In this document: piece after piece, positions 20,562 through 29,275 of the stretch
Numbering within the stretch: position 1 is the first letter of the stretch
Layout of the letters: each line of letters opens with the position of its first letter
Source of the DNA: Fimbriimonas sp.
GTDB lineage: Bacteria; Armatimonadota; Fimbriimonadia; Fimbriimonadales; Fimbriimonadaceae
Direction: 5' to 3'
Assembly: GCA_031292555.1 (NCBI GenBank)
Contig: JARLGV010000004.1
Location: forward strand, 109,159-173,158
Length of the DNA: 64,000 nucleotides
Position numbers and translations under genes: made by a program
The notes under the pieces: generated by a model
Seen by the model: only the letters and a program-made list of their open reading frames with translations
The model's database searches: none
What the model was told of the DNA's origin: nothing

Positions 20562-21902
20562 TTACTTTCCTCTTGAACCGTTGGCAGTTGAGGCGATTGC
20601 AGCCGTCAGGTCGTCCTGACCGACCGCTCGCTGAAGTTGCGAGTAGCTTGTCAAATAGTCATATCGCGCGCTGACCTGACCGTTGCGGGCCAAGGTGAGC
20701 TGGCTTTCGGCGTCGACCACCTCGTAGTACGTGCCCGCACCGGCGTCTTGCTTGACTTTTGCTAAGCGATAGACCTCTTCGGCAAGCCGAACCTGCTCCG
20801 TCGCATTATCCAAACGCGCTCTGGCGCTGGAAAGATTCGCGATGGCGTTGCGCACTTCTTGGGAGATCTGGAGCTTGGTCTGTTCCAGGTTGATCCGTGC
20901 CGTCGTCTCGTCCTGCCTTGCCTGTTTGACCTTTGCCCGGGTCACACCCGAATCGAAGATCGGGATATTGAGCAGCAAGGTGCCCGTCGTCTGCGCCCCA
21001 GTTTGGGTAAAGCCGGACGGATCGATCGTTTCGGATGACTGGATTTGGAGATTGAGCGTCGGATTCATCGAGGACTCAGTCGCCCTCGTGATTAACGCGA
21101 GCGCCTTCAGAGTCTCCTTGGCCGCGAGAACCTCCGGCCGCTTGGTTTGCGCCGCTTTGACGAGGTCATCTTCAGTAGGCGTTAAGGCCGGTAATTCGTC
21201 CATGTCGACCAGGCTAACCGCCGTTTCAATTGGTCGCGCAAGCGCGAGGTTGAACGCATAGTTCGCCAAGGTGAGACTGTCCTTGGCCGAGATAAGATCC
21301 GAGTTGGACTGAGCCACCTGAGCCTGATAGCGAGTTACGTCCAGTTTGGCGACCTGCTGCTGGTCAAACTGCTTTTGCCCCTGATCGAGCCGGTCTTTGG
21401 CGTCAGTTAGCGCCTTTTCGTCGACAACGATTTGAGCTTTCGCGCGCAGTACGCTGAAATAGGCCTGCCTTACGCTGAGGCGCGTGTCGTTGTACGTTGC
21501 ATTTAGCGTCAACTCGGAAGAACGCCGACTTGCCTGATTGGCATGAAGCAAGCGAGTCATATTGCCGGCGATATCGATGGGCATCGTCAACGTGGCGTTA
21601 ACGGTCTTGACGTCGATAGGCTGAATCGTAATGGGCGGCGAGGCAGATGAGAACTGGGCTGTAACGGCCTGATCGTATCGAAGGTAACTTGCTCCGAAGC
21701 TAATGGCCGGTCCCAAGCTTCCCTGCGATTGGTTCACCTTCTGACGATTCTTCTCGATCACCGTTTGCTGAAGGCGCACGGCAAACGCGTTCGTCTCTGC
21801 CTGCCTGACCGCCTCGTCGAGGGTCATTGCCCCCGCTTGGGCGTTCATCCCGCCGTGCATGACCGCGATCACTGCACCCAAAGTTTGTCCAATCTCTATC
21901 AC
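20562..21902 (-). CDS. TolC-like outer-membrane efflux channel
   Basis: The protein has 446 residues with the duplicated outer-membrane efflux protein (OEP) domain. Each half has long alpha-helical stretches rich in Ala, Gln and Leu (for example RAKAQIVVDEKALTDAKDRL and the C-terminal EQVRLAEEVYRLAKVK). The N-terminus (to about residue 25) has a weak signal-like stretch followed by MTLDEAVRQAE, the usual start of mature OEP proteins. The GTG start overlaps the regulator stop codon as GTGA, so translation is probably coupled. It forms the outer exit of the pump encoded downstream. Confidence 0.93.
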   Translation of the reverse strand: MIEIGQTLGAVIAVMHGGMNAQAGAMTLDEAVRQAETNAFAVRLQQTVIEKNRQKVNQSQGSLGPAISFGASYLRYDQAVTAQFSSASPPITIQPIDVKTVNATLTMPIDIAGNMTRLLHANQASRRSSELTLNATYNDTRLSVRQAYFSVLRAKAQIVVDEKALTDAKDRLDQGQKQFDQQQVAKLDVTRYQAQVAQSNSDLISAKDSLTLANYAFNLALARPIETAVSLVDMDELPALTPTEDDLVKAAQTKRPEVLAAKETLKALALITRATESSMNPTLNLQIQSSETIDPSGFTQTGAQTTGTLLLNIPIFDSGVTRAKVKQARQDETTARINLEQTKLQISQEVRNAIANLSSARARLDNATEQVRLAEEVYRLAKVKQDAGAGTYYEVVDAESQLTLARNGQVSARYDYLTSYSQLQRAVGQDDLTAAIASTANGSRGK

Positions 21903-22171
21903 TGCTTCCTCTCTTCCTGCTCTTGTATGTGCGCCAACCCAGCTGCGAATTCGTCTAGAAACTCCCGCATTGCCTCCAACTTGAAGAGCATGAGGCCGGA
22001 ATGAACGGGATGCCTCATGATCACCACCTTGTCGCCGGGATGAAAGCCAATCTCGGTTCGAGCTTCCGCCGGAATCACGATTTGGCCCCTCTCTCCAACC
22101 GTCGAAGTTCCATAGAAAGCGTCCGAGAAGCTAGCGCACTTCCCACTTGAACGTTCATTCATACTTTTCAT
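21899..22171 (-). CDS. AbrB/SpoVT-type regulator at the head of the efflux operon
   Basis: The protein has about 90 residues from the ATG at 22171; an ATG at 22162 is equally possible, and the frame is open to 22276 but without support. Residues from about 20 form the swapped-hairpin AbrB domain (TSTVGERGQIVIPAEARTEI, then FHPGDKVVIMRHP). The tail is short and glutamate-rich. AbrB-type proteins bind DNA as dimers. The 4-bp overlap with the TolC-like gene suggests that this one controls its own efflux operon, taking the place of the more usual TetR or MarR repressor. The context is not that of a toxin-antitoxin pair, because no toxin gene is adjacent. Confidence 0.82.
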   Translation of the reverse strand: MKSMNERSSGKCASFSDAFYGTSTVGERGQIVIPAEARTEIGFHPGDKVVIMRHPVHSGLMLFKLEAMREFLDEFAAGLAHIQEQEERKQ

Positions 22172-22250
22172 ACCAATCTGCGGGACACTTTTTAGATGTA
22201 CGGATTGAAAAGCGAAAAGGTTTGCAGAAAGAACAGAATTCGCCCCGTTC

Positions 22251-24125
22251 TCACTTTCCCAAGTACCAAGGCACATTAACCACTACCACGTTTCGATCGC
22301 CGCTCAAGAGGAGAGCGGCTTTCAACCACGTGGCGCGCTGATTGTGCAACAGATACTGATACCACCGGTGCTCGACCAGTTCCGGAAGGACGATCGCGAT
22401 GGTGCGGTCGGCGTGCTGTATCTGGACGTCATGAATGCAACTCAGCAACGGGCTAAAAAGGCGACGATATGGCGATGATACGATCACCAAGCTCGGAGGC
22501 ACGATCCCGTGTACCCGGCAAGGCTCGTCGACGTTAACCTGCCAAGTGCGCTGAAGGGCCGGCAATTTGTCGGGATCGAAGCTAATGTGAAGGGCCATCA
22601 CATCGTCGGAAAGCGACAGTGCGAAGCGAAGGGCCTTCTCAGAGATCGTGCTCCATCGGCCCACCGGCACGAGGACAATCGGTTTCTTCAAGTCACCCAA
22701 CACGATTGGGCACCGGCACTCAGTCTCCCTCTCGACATAAGCGTAATGCTTCTTGACCAACGAGAAAGTGCGATACAACCCGAGGATCAACAGGAAAGTC
22801 ACCCATGCCCCCTCGGCGAACTTCGCCACCAGAATGACCGTGATGGCGATTGCTGTTGCCGCCGCACCTAATCCGTTGACCGCCATTCGAAGCGAATTGG
22901 CCTTCGATGGCCGATGACGCCAGTGCTGCACCATGCCTGCCTGAGACAGTGTAAACGCGAGGAACGCCCCGATCGCGAACAAAGGGATCAATCGGTCGGT
23001 GACACCGCCGAAAACGATCAAGATCGCCCCCGTCAACACAGCCAGGATGCAGATCCCCCACGTGTAGACGAGCCGACGACCCCGGTTTGCGAAGGTGTGA
23101 GGAAGGAACTCATCCTCGGCCAACAGCCGGCATAGCCTCGGAAAGTCGGCGAAACCGGTGTTTGCCGAAAGGGCCAACACGGCAAGGACGCTACCGATAG
23201 TTATGTAGTACGCAACGCCGCGACCGATGACGGCTGCCGTCAACTGAGAGAGCACGCTCTGATAGCCTGGCCCGTCCGGTGCGGTCGCGCCAATTCGATA
23301 GGCCGCACAGAGATAGGCGATACCGGCCAGCAGGACACCTAAGACGACGACGATGACGGTCAACGTCGATTGCGCCCGTTTTACGCCCGGCTTGGAAAAG
23401 ACCGAAATGCCGTTGCTGACTGCTTCGACGCCCGTCATCGCCGTACACCCGCTGGCAAACGCTTTGGCTAGCAACCATAGACTCGCCCCTGCGGAAGCGG
23501 CCGGCATCATGGGTGGCGCATCGACCGCAATAGGGTGTCCACCGTGGGTCAAGGTTCGATAGACGCCGATACCCAAGACCGCCAGGAGGCTGACGATGAA
23601 CACGTATGTGGGCAGTGCGAACACCACACCAGACTCGCGAATACCTCGTAGGTTGACGACGGTAATCAGTAGGAGCACGCCAATACAGATTGGCAGTGTC
23701 TGAGGGAGCAGGCTCGGAACCGCCGAGACGAGCGCGCCGACACCGGCTGAGATGCCAACTGCGGCGGTCAGAATGTAATCGACGAGGAGAGCAGCCGCTG
23801 CAAGCAGTCCGGCACGCGTTCCGAGGTTATCCTTCGCAACGGTGTAGGAACCGCCGCCGCCTGGATAGGCCTCCATCGTCTGCCGATAGCTGACGTAGAG
23901 GATTCCGAGCAGGGCAATGATAATCGCGCTGATCGGTCCGATGTATCCCAAGCCGACCGCTCCGAGCGGTAGCAGGAGCGTCAGGGCCGCTTCAGGACCA
24001 TAGGCCGCCGAACCGAGGGCATCCAAGCCCAGCATCGGTACGGCGGCCCACACTCCAACCTTATGATCCTCTTCCGCCCGCGTAGCAATCGGCTTGCCGA
24101 GAAGTCGATCCAGAAAGCTCATCAA
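22251..24125 (-). CDS. KimA/KUP-like potassium permease of the APC superfamily
   Basis: The protein has 624 residues with about 12 membrane segments between residues 25 and 450 and a soluble C-terminal domain of about 150 residues. The start FLDRLLGKPI and the first-helix region DALGSAAYGPEA, then YPGGGGSYTVAKDNLG, match APC permeases related to KimA (formerly YdaO), a high-affinity proton-coupled K+ importer. Many databases label such proteins only as amino acid permeases. The gene lies 6 bp after kdpC, so potassium uptake is much the likelier role. In KimA the C-terminal domain is the site of second-messenger control; whether that holds here is unknown. Confidence 0.85.
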   Translation of the reverse strand: MMSFLDRLLGKPIATRAEEDHKVGVWAAVPMLGLDALGSAAYGPEAALTLLLPLGAVGLGYIGPISAIIIALLGILYVSYRQTMEAYPGGGGSYTVAKDNLGTRAGLLAAAALLVDYILTAAVGISAGVGALVSAVPSLLPQTLPICIGVLLLITVVNLRGIRESGVVFALPTYVFIVSLLAVLGIGVYRTLTHGGHPIAVDAPPMMPAASAGASLWLLAKAFASGCTAMTGVEAVSNGISVFSKPGVKRAQSTLTVIVVVLGVLLAGIAYLCAAYRIGATAPDGPGYQSVLSQLTAAVIGRGVAYYITIGSVLAVLALSANTGFADFPRLCRLLAEDEFLPHTFANRGRRLVYTWGICILAVLTGAILIVFGGVTDRLIPLFAIGAFLAFTLSQAGMVQHWRHRPSKANSLRMAVNGLGAAATAIAITVILVAKFAEGAWVTFLLILGLYRTFSLVKKHYAYVERETECRCPIVLGDLKKPIVLVPVGRWSTISEKALRFALSLSDDVMALHISFDPDKLPALQRTWQVNVDEPCRVHGIVPPSLVIVSSPYRRLFSPLLSCIHDVQIQHADRTIAIVLPELVEHRWYQYLLHNQRATWLKAALLLSGDRNVVVVNVPWYLGK

Positions 24126-24131
24126 TCGGGC

Positions 24132-24779
24132 TTACTTACCCGATTTATCTAGCATAAGATTCAGATTGAGTACGTTAACAGTAGGATCTCCGAAAACACC
24201 GAGGAATCGCGGAGTCGTGTTGTCGTCGATGAGCTTCTTCATGTCCGGAACGGACATATGTCGAGCACTGGCGACACGGGCGGCTTGCAGGTAGGCGTTC
24301 TCTGGACTGATATCGGGGTCGATACCGCTACCCGATCGCGTCACCGCATCCGCCGGCACCTTGGCGTCCGCCGACAGGTTGTTCTCGGCACGATAGGCTT
24401 TGACGAGGTCGACGACGCCATCATAGTTGCTGGGATCGTCCTTGCCGTCCGGCGTCTTCTTATGGATGCCATTGATCAGCTTGTCGCTATTGGGCCCCAA
24501 GTTCGATCCGGCTGAGCCGGCGAACGAGTGATCCTTGTCGAAGGTTCCATAGCCGAGGTCGCCCGTTGCGGACGGCCTCGGATGGAAGTACTTCGGCAAC
24601 GCGAAGGGTTGGGCGATCAGGGACGATCCGATGATATTGCCTTTAGAGTCTGCTACCATGCTGCCATTCGCCTGGTGCGGCATCACGCGCCCGACCACGT
24701 AAAGAAAATACGGGAAGACAAAACCCGTGAAGACCATGAGAAACAAGGTCACAAGAATTGCCGGTTTCAACTGTTTCAT
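24132..24779 (-). CDS. kdpC: K+-transporting ATPase subunit KdpC
   Basis: The protein has 215 residues from the ATG at 24779, 2 bp after the kdpB stop; the frame is open further upstream but overlaps kdpB. One membrane helix (about 8-28) precedes the periplasmic domain. The conserved KdpC regions are present: ANGSMV, GSSLIAQPF, YFHPRPSA, GSNLGPNSDKL, and VTRSGSGIDPDISPENAYLQAARVA in the second half. KdpC stabilises the KdpFABC complex and promotes ATP use by KdpB. It is part of the kdpF-A-B-C-permease run. Confidence 0.97.
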   Translation of the reverse strand: MKQLKPAILVTLFLMVFTGFVFPYFLYVVGRVMPHQANGSMVADSKGNIIGSSLIAQPFALPKYFHPRPSATGDLGYGTFDKDHSFAGSAGSNLGPNSDKLINGIHKKTPDGKDDPSNYDGVVDLVKAYRAENNLSADAKVPADAVTRSGSGIDPDISPENAYLQAARVASARHMSVPDMKKLIDDNTTPRFLGVFGDPTVNVLNLNLMLDKSGK

Positions 24780-24781
24780 AG

Positions 24782-26863
24782 CTACGCCAACCCCAACATA
24801 ACGAGGATTCGATCGATGATCCAAATTCCCGGGAACGGCGCGATGATTCCGCCGACACCGTAGATCAGCAAGTTCTGCCGCAGGATCGCGGCTGCATTGG
24901 CAGGCTTGTACTGAACGCCTCTCAACGCGAGGGGGATAAGGGCCACGATGATCAGTGCGTTGAAGATCACCGCGGCGAGAATCGCCGAATGGGGGTTCGT
25001 CAACTGGATGATGTTCAAGGCCTTCAGTTCCGGATACGTCACGAAGAACATCGCCGGTATGATCGCGAAGTACTTGGCCACGTCGTTTGCGATGCTGAAC
25101 GTAGTGAGGGAGCCTCGCGTCATCAGCATCTGCTTACCGATCTCGACGATTTCGATTAGCTTGGTCGGGTTGGAGTCGAGGTCCACCATGTTCCCCGCTT
25201 CCTTCGCCGCCTGAGTGCCAGTGTTCATCGCCACTCCGACATCGGCTTGAGCCAAGGCAGGGGCGTCATTCGTTCCGTCACCGGTCATGGCAACCAGCCT
25301 GCCGCCGGATTGTTCGTTTCGAATGTACGCCAGCTTCATCTCGGGCGTCGCTTCCGCCAGGAAGTCGTCGACTCCTGCCTCGGCGGCGATTGCGGCTGCC
25401 GTCAGCGGATTGTCGCCGGTGATCATCACCGTCTTGATGCCCATGGCCCGCATCTGATCGAACCGCGCCCGCATGCCGCCCTTGACGATGTCCTTGAGCT
25501 GAATGACGCCCAGAACCTTGTCGTTCTCCGCGACGACTAAGGGTGTGCCGCCCTCCTTGGAGATCCGCTCGACGATGTCCTGAATCTGAGGCGGCATTTT
25601 GCCGCCTTGTTCCTCGACAAATCGCTGAACCGATTGGCCGGCGCCCTTGCGAATCTTGCGTCCGGGCATATCAACGCCGCTCATCCGGGTCTGGGCCGTG
25701 AATTCGACGAATTCGGCATGAAGACTCTCCATGTCGCGTTCGCGAATACCGTACTTGTCCTTTGCGAGCACGACGACGCTTCGACCTTCGGGTGTCTCGT
25801 CAGCCAACGATGCTAACTGGGCCACGTCGGCCAACTCCATATCCTTGACGCCAGGCGCCGGATGAAATGCCGTTGCCTGACGGTTGCCGATCGTGATCGT
25901 GCCCGTCTTGTCGAGCAGGAGCGTGTTCACGTCTCCTGCCGCTTCAACTGCTTTGCCGCTCATAGCCAGCACGTTGTGCTGCATGACCCGATCCATGCCC
26001 GCAATGCCGATTGCGCTCAGCAGGCCCCCGATCGTCGTCGGGATCAGACAGACTAGCAGGGCAACCATAACGGTGATCGAAGGCACCTCACCGGCGCCAG
26101 CCGATCGCACGCTATAGTGAGCGAATGGCAGCAGGGTTACGGTAGCGAAGAGGAAGACGACGGTCAAGCCGGCCAGCAAGATCGACAGGGCGATCTCATT
26201 GGGGGTCTTCTGCCGCTTCGCCCCTTCGACGAGCGCGATCATTCTATCGAGGAATGACTCGCCCGGATTCTGAGTGACCCTGACGACGATTCGGTCTGAG
26301 AGAACCTTCGTTCCACCAGTAACCGCGGATCGGTCACCTCCGCTCTCTCGAATGACCGGGGCAGATTCGCCGGTAATCGCTGATTCGTCGACGCTGGCGA
26401 TCCCTTCGATCACCTCGCCGTCGGCTGCAATATAGTCGCCCGGTTCACATACAAAAGCGTCGCCTTTGCAGAGCTGAGGGGCCGGAATCCGCTCCTCTTT
26501 GCCATTGACCAATCGACGGGCAATCGTATCGGTTTTCGCCTTTCGGAGCGAATCGGCTTGCGCCTTTCCGCGACCCTCTGCCATTGCTTCCGCGAAGTTG
26601 GCAAACAGTACGGTGAACCAGAGCCAGACAGTGACTTGACCAACGAACAGATTGTCCTTGGAATGCTCCATAAGTCCACGGAAGAGTAGAAACGTCGTGA
26701 CGACGCTGCCAACCTCCACAACGAACATGACGGGGTTCTTGGCGACCGTTCGCGGGTCCAGCTTTAGGAATGACTCCTTTGCCGCTCGCGAGAGAATGGT
26801 CGGTTCGAAGAGCCTTGCCGGCGCGTTTCGGGGCCGGGTTATCGAATCTGGTTTGTTGCTCAT
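24782..26863 (-). CDS. kdpB: K+-transporting P-type ATPase subunit KdpB
   Basis: The protein has 693 residues. The phosphorylated aspartate is Asp318 in DKTGT. The actuator TGES motif is at 164-167, with Ser167 matching the inhibitory phosphoserine (Ser162) of the E. coli enzyme. The hinge motif [11 protein letters not shown] and the membrane helices of a type IA P-ATPase are complete. It hydrolyses ATP to drive K+ through KdpA. The ATG overlaps the kdpA stop codon by 4 bp and kdpC follows after 2 bp, so expression is tightly coupled. Confidence 0.98.
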   Translation of the reverse strand: MSNKPDSITRPRNAPARLFEPTILSRAAKESFLKLDPRTVAKNPVMFVVEVGSVVTTFLLFRGLMEHSKDNLFVGQVTVWLWFTVLFANFAEAMAEGRGKAQADSLRKAKTDTIARRLVNGKEERIPAPQLCKGDAFVCEPGDYIAADGEVIEGIASVDESAITGESAPVIRESGGDRSAVTGGTKVLSDRIVVRVTQNPGESFLDRMIALVEGAKRQKTPNEIALSILLAGLTVVFLFATVTLLPFAHYSVRSAGAGEVPSITVMVALLVCLIPTTIGGLLSAIGIAGMDRVMQHNVLAMSGKAVEAAGDVNTLLLDKTGTITIGNRQATAFHPAPGVKDMELADVAQLASLADETPEGRSVVVLAKDKYGIRERDMESLHAEFVEFTAQTRMSGVDMPGRKIRKGAGQSVQRFVEEQGGKMPPQIQDIVERISKEGGTPLVVAENDKVLGVIQLKDIVKGGMRARFDQMRAMGIKTVMITGDNPLTAAAIAAEAGVDDFLAEATPEMKLAYIRNEQSGGRLVAMTGDGTNDAPALAQADVGVAMNTGTQAAKEAGNMVDLDSNPTKLIEIVEIGKQMLMTRGSLTTFSIANDVAKYFAIIPAMFFVTYPELKALNIIQLTNPHSAILAAVIFNALIIVALIPLALRGVQYKPANAAAILRQNLLIYGVGGIIAPFPGIWIIDRILVMLGLA

Positions 26864-28725
26864 ATCGGCTTCTTCATCTGAGTCATTTGGAAATGCTCAA
26901 CGATCGGGCCCAGCGCCAATGCCGGGAAGAACGTCAATGCGTTCACGAGGATTACGACACCGACAAGAAGGGCCACAAACGTTCCCGAGTCGGTCGCGAA
27001 GGTTCCGGCGGATTCCGGCACCTTCTTCTTGGCGGCGAGGCTTCCAGCGATCGCCAACAGCGGAACGATCATCAGGAACCGGCCGATCAGCATTGCTAGA
27101 GTGCCGGTGACGTTGTAGTGCGGCGTGTTGGAAGTAATGCCGGCAAACGCCGAGCCGTTGTTGCCTGTCGATGAGGCGTACATGTAGAGGATTTCGCTGA
27201 ATCCATGAGCGCCTGAGTTGTTCAAGTTGTTGGTGGTTGCACCGTAGTAGTTACTTGGACTGCTGCCGTTTTGATGATTCCAACTCGCCATCGCGGGGAG
27301 CTTTGCCTCATCCGCGGAGTGCTTGTCGTCGAAAGTCTGGGCAGTGTCTCCAGGTGGATATGTGGTGTTCGCACTGAGGGCCGTGAAGCCAAGGATGCTT
27401 GCGGCTAGGATCAGCACAACGAGCATCGACATTTGCACTTCGAATTTTTCTATCTTCTTTCCGATGTATTCAGGCGTACGACCAACCATGAGGCCTGCGA
27501 TGAACACACCGATAATCGCAAACATGAGCATGCCGTAAAGGCCAGCGCCAACACCCCCGAAGATCACTTCTCCGGTGAGAATATTGAACAGGGGCACAAG
27601 TCCCCCCAAAGGCGTGTAGCTGTCATGCATGCTGTTGACAGCGCCGCACGATGCATCGGTCGTGATCGTTGCGAAAAGCGAGGATGCGCCGATGCCGAAG
27701 CGGGTCTCCTTCCCTTCCATGTTCCCGCCCGGCTGAGTGGCGGTCTGCGTTGTCATGACGCCTGCCTTCGCAAAGAACGGGTTGCCTGCCTGTTCGGCGA
27801 CGTTGCAGACGAACGCGCCGGTCAAGAACATGATCGCCATCGCGCCAAACACCGCCCATCCCTGGCGGACGTTGCCTACCATCTTGCCAAACGTATAGGT
27901 TAGGCCAGCAGGAATGACGAAGATCGCGATGATCTGCAACAGGTTAATCAGATTGCTTGGATTCTCGTATGGGTGTGCCGAGTTGGCGTTGAAGAACCCA
28001 CCGCCGTTCGTTCCGAGCATCTTGATGATCTCTTGCGACGCAACCGGCCCTTGGGCGATCGCCTGCTTAGCCCCTTCCAGGGTCGTCACGATCTGGTACG
28101 GCAGGAAGTTCTGAGGAACTCCTCCCGCGATGAAGATGATTCCGCCGATCAACGAGATCGGAAGCAGCACGTAGATCGTGGACCGAATTATGTCGACCCA
28201 GAAGTTGCCGATACCCTTCGATGACCGTCGGGCAAAGCCTCTGATCAGCGCAATTGCGATTGCGATACCGGTAGCCGCCGACATCCAGTTGTGAGTCGCC
28301 AAGGCGACCATGTTCGAGAAGTAGCTGACGGTAGTTTCGGGCGTGTACGCTTGCCAGTTCGTATTCGTTGTGAACGAGGCAGCGGTGTTCAGCGCCAAGT
28401 CAGGCGTCATATTTGTGCCATTGAGCCCTTGCGGGTTCCAGCCGAATACCGAGAAGATGCCTTGAGTGCGCAAAAGACCATACGTTATGAACATGCCGAC
28501 GGCGCTGAATAGCAGCATGGCGACTGCATAGGTCGTCCATGGCATGTCGTCTTCTTCGCGGATTCCGCAAAGCCGGTAGATCAGCCGCTCGAAGGGTCGG
28601 AGGATGGGGTGAAGGAAGGTCGCTTCACCCTCGAAGACCTTCGCCATGAAGTTACCGATCGGCTTGGTGATTGCAATGAGCACGACGAGATAGAGGAGTA
28701 TCTGAAGAGATCCATTCAGGTTCAT
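26860..28725 (-). CDS. kdpA: K+-transporting ATPase subunit KdpA, with an enlarged external loop
   Basis: The protein has 621 residues, about 60 more than usual. It contains the four-fold channel-like pore repeats, for example [27 protein letters not shown] and the last pore region GSAFAG. KdpA is the K+-selecting subunit of the complex. An insertion at about residues 445-500, rich in Asn, Ser and Tyr and hydrophilic, sits just before the conserved HGFSEILY segment, in a loop expected to face the periplasm. The gene begins 3 bp after kdpF. Confidence 0.97.
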   Translation of the reverse strand: MNLNGSLQILLYLVVLIAITKPIGNFMAKVFEGEATFLHPILRPFERLIYRLCGIREEDDMPWTTYAVAMLLFSAVGMFITYGLLRTQGIFSVFGWNPQGLNGTNMTPDLALNTAASFTTNTNWQAYTPETTVSYFSNMVALATHNWMSAATGIAIAIALIRGFARRSSKGIGNFWVDIIRSTIYVLLPISLIGGIIFIAGGVPQNFLPYQIVTTLEGAKQAIAQGPVASQEIIKMLGTNGGGFFNANSAHPYENPSNLINLLQIIAIFVIPAGLTYTFGKMVGNVRQGWAVFGAMAIMFLTGAFVCNVAEQAGNPFFAKAGVMTTQTATQPGGNMEGKETRFGIGASSLFATITTDASCGAVNSMHDSYTPLGGLVPLFNILTGEVIFGGVGAGLYGMLMFAIIGVFIAGLMVGRTPEYIGKKIEKFEVQMSMLVVLILAASILGFTALSANTTYPPGDTAQTFDDKHSADEAKLPAMASWNHQNGSSPSNYYGATTNNLNNSGAHGFSEILYMYASSTGNNGSAFAGITSNTPHYNVTGTLAMLIGRFLMIVPLLAIAGSLAAKKKVPESAGTFATDSGTFVALLVGVVILVNALTFFPALALGPIVEHFQMTQMKKPI

Positions 28726-28728
28726 TGG

Positions 28729-28815
28729 CTAGAACTTCTCCGGTTTGATCAGCGCATAGATCAGATAGATCAACAGCAAAAGACAAACGATTCCGGTCCA
28801 GATGTAGTCACTCAT
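28729..28815 (-). CDS. kdpF: K+-transporting ATPase small subunit KdpF
   Basis: This is a 28-residue protein with a single membrane helix (WTGIVCLLLLIYLIYALI) and the family's short basic/acidic tail ending KPEKF. KdpF is a lipid-like stabiliser of the KdpABC complex. Its ATG overlaps the end of the preceding 34-residue membrane peptide gene by 8 bp, and kdpA starts 3 bp after its TAG stop. Confidence 0.93.
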   Translation of the reverse strand: MSDYIWTGIVCLLLLIYLIYALIKPEKF

Positions 28816-28912
28816 CGGAAGTCGTTCCCCTCAACTTGTCGCACGCGAACACGTAAGCGATCGCCAATACGAAAAAAAGCAAACCAATTGCGATGTACAG
28901 GATGTCCTGCAT
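28808..28912 (-). CDS. 34-residue membrane peptide preceding kdpF
   Basis: The protein has 34 residues: an N-terminal MQD, one membrane helix (about 4-24, ILYIAIGLLFFVLAIAYVFA) and a charged tail CDKLRGTTSDE. A clear AAGGAA ribosome binding site lies about 7 nt upstream of the ATG at 28912. The gene overlaps kdpF by 8 bp, so it is the first cistron of the kdp run. It is too long in its tail and too different in sequence to be a second KdpF. A role as an extra small subunit or assembly factor of the Kdp pump is inferred from position only. Confidence 0.75.
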   Translation of the reverse strand: MQDILYIAIGLLFFVLAIAYVFACDKLRGTTSDE

Positions 28913-29275
28913 TCTTAGCGTTCCTTGTAGATAGCTCACTGTGGCCGTGACGTTCGAGACCGGCGCCGCCAGACCCACTAGGTCGAGATGGCGTTCTTTC
29001 ATGCTCTCGGCATTCCAAGTCCTGCATGCAGGCCGCAAGCGGCTTCAGAACGCAGAACAGGAAAAACAGAAAGGCAAAGTACTCGAGCCAAGTAACCACA
29101 GATGTTCGAACCTACCGATCCAGTCTGGTTGGGAGGCCTCTCAGGGGCGCGTAAGGGTTTCAAACCGCGTATAAGGAATCTATAAAGTCGAATCTCTGCC
29201 GACCACCGCATACATGAAGGGGGCCCTTCCGATCACGGAGGGCCCCCTTAGGGCACATATGATTCTGCAGCAGAA
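28913..29275. other. Leader region of the kdp run
   Basis: This 363-bp gap lies between the outer-membrane barrel gene and the first kdp cistron. It holds the barrel terminator (29219-29247) and two TATA-like hexamers on the minus strand (TATAGA at 29179-29184, TATACG at 29168-29173) that could be -10 elements. It also holds a short hydrophobic frame (about 29035-29099, minus) that resembles the first helix of KdpA. I see no c-di-AMP riboswitch core. Confidence 0.4.
29219..29249 (-). terminator. Terminator after the beta-barrel gene
   Basis: A GC-rich stem of 12-13 bp (29219-29231 with 29236-29247, one bulged base, 4-nt loop) lies about 27 bp after the stop codon of the barrel gene. T-richness on the minus strand side is weak, so the strength is uncertain. 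It separates the barrel gene from the kdp run. Confidence 0.6.

Noticed and set aside
21899..22171. Antitoxin of a toxin-antitoxin pair
   Set aside because: The AbrB fold is shared with MazE-type antitoxins, but the overlapping neighbour is a TolC-like channel and no small toxin gene lies on either side.
28812..29099. 95-residue minus-strand frame from a GTG across the kdp leader
   Set aside because: It overlaps the better supported 34-residue peptide in another frame. Only its first helix looks meaningful, so I report that as a possible remnant and not as a gene.
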